A DNA stretch of 64,000 bases from a virus: positions 49,910 to 113,909 of the IMG/VR virus record IMGVR_UViG_3300008448_000014. One strand, 5' to 3'. Within the stretch, counting starts at the first letter, position 1, and each line of letters starts with the position of its first letter. The position numbers were made by a program, and so were the translations under genes. Below are positions 23,793 to 30,852 of this stretch, in pieces. The notes under the pieces were generated by a model. It had not been told where the DNA came from. It saw nothing but the letters and a program-made list of their open reading frames with translations, and made no database searches.

Positions 23793-23924
23793 ATGGCAAA
23801 CTGTAGACAATGTGGTATCAACGTAGGTTGTGGCTGCAATTTAATAAATGGATTATGTGCTTCTTGTAATGCACTATCAAAAACTATTAAAAACTTTATA
23901 ACATCATGCTTACACCCAGATTAA
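23793..23924 (+). CDS. 43-residue Cys-rich zinc-knuckle microprotein
   Basis: ATG at 23793 to TAA at 23922-23924. The product has CRQCG (residues 4-8), CGC (13-15) and CASC (22-25), a compact pattern that could bind one zinc ion, followed by a helix. It starts two bases after the previous stop and overlaps the next gene by 19 bases, so it fits the coupled operon. Too small for usual gene finders. Role unknown; perhaps a structural minor protein like its Cys-rich neighbours. Confidence 0.6.
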   Translation: MANCRQCGINVGCGCNLINGLCASCNALSKTIKNFITSCLHPD

Positions 23925-24172
23925 CAAATTGTCCAGAATGTGCTGATATACCAACTTTAATTGCAGAGATTGATTGTAAAATAGCAGATATAAGTAATGC
24001 TTTATATAACAACGTTGTATTTATGTTGAATAAACCATTTGCTTCTGAAACCATATCAGATCTTTTAAAGTATAGAAGAATATTAACTTTTAAAGTTTGT
24101 AATCCAAATTATGCTGGGCATTATTCTGTAAATATGATTTCAAATAAAATCAACCTTTTAAAATTTAAATAA
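23906..24172 (+). CDS. 88-residue hypothetical structural protein
   Basis: Starts MLTPRLTNCPECADIPTLIAEIDCKIADISNALYNN, with a CPEC knuckle and a helix carrying a further Cys, and ends in basic residues (NKINLLKFK). Linked to the fibre gene by a TAATG junction at 24170-24174. The Cys-rich N-terminus resembles those of neighbouring genes 23793 and 24172. Function unknown. Confidence 0.6.
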   Translation: MLTPRLTNCPECADIPTLIAEIDCKIADISNALYNNVVFMLNKPFASETISDLLKYRRILTFKVCNPNYAGHYSVNMISNKINLLKFK

Positions 24173-25293
24173 TGAGTTGCAATAATTGCTTTAATGGATG
24201 TACTGAAACTGTATCAGATCAGTGCGTAAAATATACAGGAAATGATATTCCTGCTTTGGGTATTCTACATGGTGATACTTTACTATCTGTAGAAAATGCC
24301 ATAACATCTTTTTTGACTACAATACTTACAGGAGAGAGTATTACACCTATTATTGATCCAAGTATTATTTGTGAATTAGTTAGTTCTAATTTACCAAATT
24401 GTACTGAGTGTGATGGTATATCTTTAAATGATATTATCACTGCACTTATTAAATCAACATGTAGTTTACAAGCTCAAGTCACTGTAATAAACCAAACATT
24501 AACAACATTAAATTCTCCATATACAGTAGGATGTTTAACAGGTATTGCAAACACTTCTGATACACATGAAGTGTTACAAACTGTTATAACAAAATTATGT
24601 GCAGTTAGCTCAGACCTATCTGCGTTAATTACTAATATTGATGTAAACTATTCTAGTAATGGTGCTGAATTAAATGCACAAATTGCAAACTATTTAAGTT
24701 CTGTACCAGGAGCAAACTTTGTATATAACAAAATGGTTCCATATTCTATAGTTGCTTTTTATCCAACTCCAGCATTTTTAGCTGGTAAATTTAGTTCTAC
24801 AGGAGCTGGTTTAGGAGATTGGCAAAAAATATATTTATGTAATGGACAAAACAATACACCTGATTTAAGAGGAATAACACTTGTAGGTGCTAATTCTATG
24901 GGAACAAATGCTTACACTAATCCTGCAACAAATCCAGCAGTTTCTGGTAATCCAACATATTCTCAAGGTACGTTTCAAGGTGCTAATACAGTTACATTAG
25001 GAATATCACAAATTCCTAATCATACACACCTTAATACTGTTAATACTGTTTTAACTGATCCTGGACATACTCATGCAATATTAGGTTCCACTACTACTTC
25101 AGGGGGTAGCGGAAATTTTGCTGTTAATAATGTAAATAATACTGGAGTATCATTTAACACACAAAGTAGTGGAGTTAATGGTACAGGAATTACAGCAACA
25201 ACAACAATTACAAATGCTGCACAAGGAGGAGGAGAAGCTCATTCTAATATTCAACCTAGTATAGGAGTAAATTATATAATGTATATACCTTAA
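24172..25293 (+). CDS. tail fibre with collar-type C-terminal domain
   Basis: A 373-residue protein. The N-terminal Cys-rich anchor (VKYTGNDIPALGILHGDTLLSVENAI, residues about 18-45) is shared with the next two genes. Residues about 210-373 form a phage tail-collar domain: GDWQKIYLCNGQNNTPDLRG, then IPNHTHLN, PGHTHAI and the ending SNIQPSIGVNYIMYIP, the usual signature of this receptor-binding tip domain. It probably attaches to the tail by the N-terminus and binds a host surface sugar or protein by the tip. First of the fibre block. Confidence 0.82.
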   Translation: MSCNNCFNGCTETVSDQCVKYTGNDIPALGILHGDTLLSVENAITSFLTTILTGESITPIIDPSIICELVSSNLPNCTECDGISLNDIITALIKSTCSLQAQVTVINQTLTTLNSPYTVGCLTGIANTSDTHEVLQTVITKLCAVSSDLSALITNIDVNYSSNGAELNAQIANYLSSVPGANFVYNKMVPYSIVAFYPTPAFLAGKFSSTGAGLGDWQKIYLCNGQNNTPDLRGITLVGANSMGTNAYTNPATNPAVSGNPTYSQGTFQGANTVTLGISQIPNHTHLNTVNTVLTDPGHTHAILGSTTTSGGSGNFAVNNVNNTGVSFNTQSSGVNGTGITATTTITNAAQGGGEAHSNIQPSIGVNYIMYIP

Positions 25294-25297
25294 AAAT

Positions 25298-26404
25298 ATG
25301 TGGTCATTCCTACCAAAAAAATGTGATTGTGCTGAAACTCCAACAAATCCTGCAACACCTTGTAATGAAAATTTACAAGTGGCTAGTGATTATGTTTATA
25401 ATGGAGAAGATTTATCTTGTATAGGAGTAAACCAAGGAGATGATTTAACAACTGCTTTACAAAAAATAGATTACTATTTATGTAGTAGAGAATTTACAGA
25501 ATATTTTTTAACTTATGTAGAAAATAATATAGTATTATTTACTGAGTTTATAGAATTAGTTAATGGTGTTATTAATTGTGAAACTATACAAGCTTGTGGA
25601 CCATCGACTACAACTACTACATCTTCTTCTACATCTACATCATCTACTACTACTACAACCACTACATTAGCATGTAATTGTATTGAAGTGTTTGCTACTA
25701 ATGGAGATGAAGTAAATTATACAGATTGTAACGATTTAAAACAAATAGAGTTATTTGCAGGATCTCCGTCTACTATTCCTCCTTATGTTGGGGCTAATTC
25801 TAAACTATATTGTGCAAAATCTGTAATTGTGTTTGGTTCTTTCTTTACTGTAAATCATGGTTTATGTGAATTAGGTAGTTATTGTAATCCTATTACAACA
25901 ACCACCACCACTACATTAACACCTACAACTACAACTACTAGTTCTAGTTCTACAACTACAACAACAAGCACTAGTTCAAGTACAACAACTACAACTACAA
26001 CAATTAATCCTGATTTATTTCCTTTAAGTGGCGAATGGTTAATAAATAGTGTTAATAGTAATGTAAATATTAATAGTATAAATAATTTAAGTGGTAGCTC
26101 TGTAAGTTGTGTAAATGCTTTATGTAATTTTCCTATTAATGCAAGTAGTGGTACTTATGCAGCAACTCCACCAACATCTGATGGATTTACACCTATTATT
26201 ACATCACTTATCACAACATTAACTTTAAATTTAAGTTGGGGTACAGTAATTCCTGGAGCTACATATTATTTTGAAATATATGTAAATGGGGTATTAATAA
26301 CACCAGTAAATGACACTTTTTATGGTACACCTGTTGTAACATTAAATATACCTTTAGTAACAGGTAATGAAGATGTATCAATTGTGTTTAATGGTACAGT
26401 TTAA
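25298..26404 (+). CDS. fibre-like protein with two Thr/Ser-rich linkers
   Basis: A 368-residue protein. Residues about 1-100 form the shared anchor (DYVYNGEDLSCIGVNQGDDLTTALQKIDYYLC). A first Thr/Ser tract follows at about 104-123, then a small Cys-containing domain (CNCIEVFATNGDEVNY). A second Thr/Ser tract lies at about 200-235. The C-terminal domain of about 130 residues is beta-rich and Ig-like (LTLNLSWGTVIPGATYYFEIYVNGV). The mosaic of anchor, linkers and exchangeable domains suggests host-contact fibre or decoration. The linkers could be O-glycosylated; inference. Confidence 0.7.
   Translation: MWSFLPKKCDCAETPTNPATPCNENLQVASDYVYNGEDLSCIGVNQGDDLTTALQKIDYYLCSREFTEYFLTYVENNIVLFTEFIELVNGVINCETIQACGPSTTTTTSSSTSTSSTTTTTTTLACNCIEVFATNGDEVNYTDCNDLKQIELFAGSPSTIPPYVGANSKLYCAKSVIVFGSFFTVNHGLCELGSYCNPITTTTTTTLTPTTTTTSSSSTTTTTSTSSSTTTTTTTINPDLFPLSGEWLINSVNSNVNINSINNLSGSSVSCVNALCNFPINASSGTYAATPPTSDGFTPIITSLITTLTLNLSWGTVIPGATYYFEIYVNGVLITPVNDTFYGTPVVTLNIPLVTGNEDVSIVFNGTV
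25607..25666 (+). repeat. ACN-codon (Thr/Ser) repeat tract
   Basis: Imprecise repeats of ACT, ACA and TCT codons encoding a Thr/Ser linker, first of two in the 25298 gene. The same low-complexity DNA recurs in the genes at 22009, 26429, 27042 and 30853. Confidence 0.8.
25894..26002 (+). repeat. ACN-codon (Thr/Ser) repeat tract
   Basis: Second and longest Thr/Ser tract of the 25298 gene, with internal GTTCTAGTTCT and GCACTAGTTCAAGT breaks. Possible recombination joint between fibre modules. Confidence 0.8.
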
Positions 26405-26428
26405 ACTAATAAAATAATAATAAAAAAT

Positions 26429-27025
26429 ATGTGCACAAATAATTCAAATTGTAATTGTACTGACAATACATGTGGATGTAAAACATCTACAGATGAAGTA
26501 GTATACCAAGGACCACCACTATCTTGTGTTGGTATAAATAATTGTGATACTATGACTGATGTATTACAACAATTAAATTCTTATATATGTAGTGAAGAAT
26601 TAGTAACTATTATTATAAATAACATTATAAATAATGTAGAGTTATATCAACAATTTACAACTATAGTAAATAACAGTGTAGATTGTAATACTGTATGGGG
26701 CTGTGAAACCACATCTACAACTACAACAGGTATACCTACGACTACTACTACAACAACAATTCCTTTATTAATTGAATTAAAAATAAGTCCTACAAGTGCT
26801 GGTGATGACACAGATACATGTTTACTAGACACTGATAACCCAGTTTTTATATCAATGGTAATTCCTCCAACTTTACAAATTGGTGATACATTATATACAG
26901 ATAATTTAGGAATAATTCCTTTTATAGGTGGACTTAAATGGTGGAAAATTGCTCAAGGAGTTAATAGATATTCTTGTCAAGTTTCTGATACTGGAGAAAT
27001 ATTAACTAAATTTGTTTGTGTATAA
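26429..27025 (+). CDS. fibre-like protein, anchor plus Thr linker plus small domain
   Basis: A 198-residue protein. Residues 1-90 repeat the anchor seen in the 25298 product, opening with CTNNSNCNC and CGCKTS. The matching segment is YQGPPLSCVGINNCDTMTDVLQQLNSYIC, followed by FTTIVNNSVDCNTVWGC. A Thr tract follows at about 93-111, then a domain of about 85 residues (IGDTLYTDNLGIIPFIGGLKWWKI). It looks like a paralogue of its neighbour with a different C-terminal module. Probably a virion surface protein. Confidence 0.68.
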   Translation: MCTNNSNCNCTDNTCGCKTSTDEVVYQGPPLSCVGINNCDTMTDVLQQLNSYICSEELVTIIINNIINNVELYQQFTTIVNNSVDCNTVWGCETTSTTTTGIPTTTTTTTIPLLIELKISPTSAGDDTDTCLLDTDNPVFISMVIPPTLQIGDTLYTDNLGIIPFIGGLKWWKIAQGVNRYSCQVSDTGEILTKFVCV

Positions 27026-27041
27026 TTTAATATAAAAAAAT

Positions 27042-27296
27042 ATGACAGTATTAATAACATTAACAACAGCAGGATCTGATTCAGGACCATTTGATTTATA
27101 TTCAAATTTAGATGGGTATACATCAGCATTTGAGTCAGGAGTTTCTAAAGCAGCATTACTTGCAGGATATTCTTCTGCACTTGTACCTGATTATACAACA
27201 ACTATTAGAGTTAAATCTAATGGGGTATTATGTACAAATTATGTAGATATAAATGTAGCTCTTTTACCTACAACCACTACAACTACTACGATATAA
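27042..27296 (+). CDS. small GPFD-module protein ending in a Thr tract
   Basis: An 84-residue protein: MTVLITLTTAGSDSGPFDLYSN at the start, then a beta-rich domain, then LPTTTTTTTI and stop. The AG-xxx-GPFD domain is repeated at the start of the gene at 36633. The Thr tract at the very end, where other fibre proteins have a linker to another domain, suggests a lost or exchanged C-terminal module. It closes the fibre block, followed by a strong terminator. Confidence 0.65.
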   Translation: MTVLITLTTAGSDSGPFDLYSNLDGYTSAFESGVSKAALLAGYSSALVPDYTTTIRVKSNGVLCTNYVDINVALLPTTTTTTTI

Positions 27297-27331
27297 AAAA
27301 AAAAACAAAGTTTGTTGGTTTTCTTAGTTTT

Positions 27332-27363
27332 CTCCTTAAGATTTTCTTGAGGAGTTTTTATTT
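27332..27363 (+). terminator. intrinsic terminator ending fibre block
   Basis: CTCCTTAAG (27332-27340) and CTTGAGGAG (27346-27354) pair over nine bases with one G-U around a five-base loop, followed by TTTTTATTT. A new promoter follows at 27408. Confidence 0.85.
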
Positions 27364-27407
27364 ATAACTATTTTAGTTATAAAGAATTACCTTAGTAATT
27401 AAAAATA

Positions 27408-27440
27408 TTTGTAATATTTAAAAAGTATTTTTTATCTTTA
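27408..27440 (+). promoter_or_regulatory. Bacteroidota-type promoter
   Basis: TTTG at 27408-27411, a 21-base spacer and TATCTTTA at 27433-27440. Spacing is the same as in the 9409 promoter; the last base is A instead of G. It lies between a strong terminator and the ATG at 27467. Confidence 0.65.
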
Positions 27441-27466
27441 CCTAGTTTTAACTAATATAAACACAT

Positions 27467-28687
27467 ATGTTTAATAATGAACATTTATTACAAAGATTAG
27501 AAGGTTTATTATCTAGGAAAAAAAGTAAGAAATTCTATGCCAATATGCTAGGAGTTACTGAAAAAGATATAAATGATTTACTTATACAATTAAAAGGAGG
27601 AAAAACACCAAGAGTTAATATAGTAAAAGAAGAAACTACATCTAAAACTACAAAAGTTAACAATGAAAAAGGAACTATTGAAAGTGTTATAGTTGCAAAT
27701 TTTGAACCTAAGAATGATATTGAATTAGCTAAATTACATAAAATTGATTTAACTAAATATGTAATTGTAAACTATTGGTCTAAGCTTCTTCCTAATGGTA
27801 AATTTACTTCTTCTTGTTTTAGTAAAAGAAAACAACCTGAAGATTATTCTCAAGAAGATTTTGTAAAGTTTTTAGAAGCATATATACCAAAAGAAATAAC
27901 AATTAATTTTAATAAATCTTCTGATAACAAAGAAGATGTAGATTTGGAAATATCCATAGCAGATTTTCATTTAGCTAAAAAAACTTTAGAAGGAGAAACT
28001 ATACAAGACAAAAAACAACAGTTTATATATGTTGTCATGGAATTGTTAGAAAAAGCAACAGCTTCTTTTAATATTAAAACTATTGTTTTTCCTATATCAA
28101 ATGATTTTTTTCATACAGATAATTATCAAAATCAAACTACAAATGGTACACCACAAGATGTTCTTACAGGGTATGATAATGAGTATGAAGAAGGGTTTGA
28201 TTTATTAGTTACAGCAATATCGTTATTAAATGTTTATGCAGATGATGTTGAAGTTATATTAGTACAAGGTAATCATGATAGGACTAAATCATTTTATTTG
28301 GCACATGCTTTGGAAGTGTTTTTTTCAAATAAATCTAGTATTAGATTTCAAAGAGAACATTCAACAACAAAAGTTACATTATTAGGAAATACATTTATTG
28401 GGTATCATCATGGTAATTGTAAAATAGAAGATTTGCCTTTAGTATTTGCTACAGGAAAACATAGTGAAGCTTTTGGCTGTTCTAAATACAGAGAAGTACA
28501 CACAGGAGATAAACATCATTATATGGCTAAAGAAGTCAAAGGTGTTAGAATTCAACAGATGCCAAGTTTGTCAGGTACAGATAGATGGCATTTAGATAAT
28601 AATTATATACATAATATAAGAGCTGGAATAGCTACAGTGTATCATCCTGTTAAAGGACGCATTGCAGAATTTGAGAGTAGAATATAA
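27467..28687 (+). CDS. metallophosphoesterase (late operon)
   Basis: A 406-residue protein with all metal-binding motifs of the calcineurin-like superfamily. These are D166 and H168 in IADFHLAK, N212-D213 in ISNDFFHTDN, N269-H270-D271 in QGNHD, H314/H315 in GYHHGN, and H350-H351 in GDKHHY. Residues 1-60 form a separate small domain (SKKFYANMLGVTEKDINDLLIQL) resembling a helix-turn-helix. Such enzymes cut phosphodiesters; relatives include DNA nucleases of the SbcD type. Placement among tail genes with its own promoter is notable. Whether it is packaged or acts on DNA during assembly is not shown. Confidence 0.88.
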   Translation: MFNNEHLLQRLEGLLSRKKSKKFYANMLGVTEKDINDLLIQLKGGKTPRVNIVKEETTSKTTKVNNEKGTIESVIVANFEPKNDIELAKLHKIDLTKYVIVNYWSKLLPNGKFTSSCFSKRKQPEDYSQEDFVKFLEAYIPKEITINFNKSSDNKEDVDLEISIADFHLAKKTLEGETIQDKKQQFIYVVMELLEKATASFNIKTIVFPISNDFFHTDNYQNQTTNGTPQDVLTGYDNEYEEGFDLLVTAISLLNVYADDVEVILVQGNHDRTKSFYLAHALEVFFSNKSSIRFQREHSTTKVTLLGNTFIGYHHGNCKIEDLPLVFATGKHSEAFGCSKYREVHTGDKHHYMAKEVKGVRIQQMPSLSGTDRWHLDNNYIHNIRAGIATVYHPVKGRIAEFESRI

Positions 28688-28692
28688 ATAAT

Positions 28693-29418
28693 ATGGCAAC
28701 AGGACGTAAATTAGTAAGTGATGTTAGAAGTATGCACAAAATACTATCTACAGATTCTTTAATCACAGATAGAGCTATTCTTTCTGAGATTAGGATAAAC
28801 ACTAACCTTTTGGTTAAAAGAGAAACAAATCTTAGAAAACTTTGGGCAACTGATACATTGTTTACTACAATTCCTTGTTTAGAAATGTGTGAAGTTCCTA
28901 TTTCTGAATGTTGTGATTATGTAGATGAATGTACAATTGCTAGAAGTAAAGAAAAATTACCACGTATATCAGAAGGAAATTACCAATATGTAATACAAGG
29001 AGTTTATTCAATTAATGCTTTGAGTGGTAAAGGAGTTAAATTAAAAGAAATAACTGTTAACAGATATGTTAATCTTTTAAAACTTCCTATTATAAAAAAA
29101 GAAGCTTATTATTGGATTGCAAATGGTTATTTATATATTAGTAATCCATTATTACAATCTATTAGATTTGTAGCTTTGTTTGAAGAAGATATTCCTAATG
29201 ATTTATTATATCCAGAATGTGATTGTGGAAAAGAATATACTCTTGAAGAGTTATGTATCAATCCTCTTGATAAGGAGTTTCCTTTACCTGGTTACTTAGA
29301 ACAACAAGTGTTACAACTTACATCTCAGAAATTATTATCTACATATTTTAGACTTAAAACTGATATGGCTGATCAAGGAATAGATGGACAAGCACCTAAT
29401 ACAACACCAACAGCTTAA
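28693..29418 (+). CDS. putative tail or ring structural protein
   Basis: A 241-residue protein with helical start (RKLVSDVRSMHKILSTDSLITDRAILSEIRINTNLLVKRE), Cys pairs (CEVPISECCDYVDEC, CDCGK) and strands (YYWIANGYLYIS). In crAss-like phages a ring protein precedes the IHF-like and second ring gene in just this order. I assign a neck or tail ring role on that ground. The C-terminus is disordered and ends TTPTA. Confidence 0.7.
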   Translation: MATGRKLVSDVRSMHKILSTDSLITDRAILSEIRINTNLLVKRETNLRKLWATDTLFTTIPCLEMCEVPISECCDYVDECTIARSKEKLPRISEGNYQYVIQGVYSINALSGKGVKLKEITVNRYVNLLKLPIIKKEAYYWIANGYLYISNPLLQSIRFVALFEEDIPNDLLYPECDCGKEYTLEELCINPLDKEFPLPGYLEQQVLQLTSQKLLSTYFRLKTDMADQGIDGQAPNTTPTA

Positions 29419-29421
29419 TAT

Positions 29422-29907
29422 ATGAGAGTAAAAGTTGAATGGAGGAGTGCTAGTAAAGAAAATTATAAAGATTTTTGTAAGAAGCATATAGACGTAGATT
29501 TAACTTATGTTGAATGGAAAAACATAATCTATCAATTTAATGAAGCTTTTAGAATACATATATTAGAGACAGGTGATAAAGTAAAACTTCCATTTGGTTT
29601 TGGAGAGTTTTCAATAGTAAAAAAGAAAAGAAGAAAAGTAAAAGGTGTGGATGGAAAAGAATTTATAAATCTTCCAGTTGATTGGCAAAAGACTAAAGAA
29701 AAAGGAAAGATTATATATAACTTTAATTACCACACAGAAGGATTCTTTTTTGGGTGGAATTGGTTTAAACTAACTTCTAGATTTAAACATTCTACTTTAT
29801 GGTTTTTTAAACCTTCTAGAACAACATCAAGACTTTTGTCTCACTATCTTAAAACTGACAATAAATATCAACATATTTATCGTGAGTGGAATTTAAAACA
29901 AATATAA
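29422..29907 (+). CDS. IHF-like protein of the tail cluster
   Basis: A 161-residue basic protein. The central part EAFRIHILETGDKVKLPFGFGEFSIVKKKRRKVKG (residues about 44-78) matches the IHF/HU strand and arm region, with FGFGEF in place of GFGxF and a basic arm. The C-terminal third (FKPSRTTSRLLSHYLKTDNKY) is an added basic tail. crAss-like phages keep an IHF-like gene at this point between ring proteins. Role unclear: DNA binding in the neck, or a recruited structural fold. Confidence 0.75.
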   Translation: MRVKVEWRSASKENYKDFCKKHIDVDLTYVEWKNIIYQFNEAFRIHILETGDKVKLPFGFGEFSIVKKKRRKVKGVDGKEFINLPVDWQKTKEKGKIIYNFNYHTEGFFFGWNWFKLTSRFKHSTLWFFKPSRTTSRLLSHYLKTDNKYQHIYREWNLKQI

Positions 29908-29908
29908 A

Positions 29909-30850
29909 ATGAGTTACTATTATAGATATAATTTTGTTAGTCCAGATCCTGTTTTTGCAATAGTAAAAGAGGAACTTAAAAGTTACTTTGATACAGGTGC
30001 AATAGATGATTTATTGTTTCCTACATACTTAGATAAATGTTTACAGAAATTAGGAAGATCTTCTTATATAATTACAACAACAGTATTACATATAGAGAAT
30101 TATGAAGCAAGACTTCCTGATAACTTTTTTGCTGTAAGAGAAGCTTGGATGTGTTCTGAGATTCCTTTAACATCTTATCAAGATGCTAATTCATTTTATT
30201 CTCAAGCAGAATCTTCTACAACAATACAAGTAAGTCCATTAACTATTGGAGGAACACCTTGTAATAATACACAATGTCAAAATCCACAATGTGATGGTAC
30301 ATGTATGCCTGAACTTATTCAAGCAGTGTATAAAACAAACCACACTACTCCAAGAGCATATAGAAGAAACTTTCTATTAAAACCAGGTAATATATCTAAT
30401 GATCAAAATTGTAATTTAGAATATAATAGAGAATATATACCTCATTCATCATCATTAGATTCTTTTGATATACGTGATAATAAATTTGTTACAAACTTTA
30501 AACAAGGTGTTGTACATCTTCTTATGTATGCTACAGAATATGATGAAATAGGAAATCAAATGATTCCAGATAATTATCGTATAAGAGAATACATAGAAGC
30601 TTTTATTAAATTTAAAGTGTTTGAAACATTATTTAATCAAATTAATGATGAAACATTTAATCAAATTGAAAAAAAATTAATGATGTATAAACAAATGTCT
30701 GATGAGGCATTCATTATGGCAAGCATTGAAATTAAAAAACAAGACTCTTGGGCTAAACAAAGAAGAGTTGAAAAAGATTTAAATAGATTTAATATGTATG
30801 AATTACCAAGATCTAATTATAGTAGATATGGTAGACGTAGAAATAATTAA
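29909..30850 (+). CDS. ring/tail protein before muzzle
   Basis: A 313-residue protein starting MSYYYRYNFVSPDPVFAIVKEELKSYFDTGAIDD, then strands (YIITTTVLHIENYEARLPDNFFAVREAWMCSE). A Cys-rich loop (CNNTQCQNPQCDGTC, residues about 115-130) and a helical C-terminus (MMYKQMSDEAFIMASIEIKKQ) follow. Position between the IHF-like protein and the giant muzzle protein, and length, agree with the crAss-like ring protein related to P22 gp4-type tail adaptors. Forms part of the short tail. Confidence 0.78.
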   Translation: MSYYYRYNFVSPDPVFAIVKEELKSYFDTGAIDDLLFPTYLDKCLQKLGRSSYIITTTVLHIENYEARLPDNFFAVREAWMCSEIPLTSYQDANSFYSQAESSTTIQVSPLTIGGTPCNNTQCQNPQCDGTCMPELIQAVYKTNHTTPRAYRRNFLLKPGNISNDQNCNLEYNREYIPHSSSLDSFDIRDNKFVTNFKQGVVHLLMYATEYDEIGNQMIPDNYRIREYIEAFIKFKVFETLFNQINDETFNQIEKKLMMYKQMSDEAFIMASIEIKKQDSWAKQRRVEKDLNRFNMYELPRSNYSRYGRRRNN

Positions 30851-30852
30851 TC

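Noticed and set aside
25607-26002. CRISPR array or diversity-generating retroelement variable region at the ACN repeats.
   Set aside because: Repeats are imprecise codon runs in frame with no unique spacers; no reverse transcriptase or template repeat is visible.
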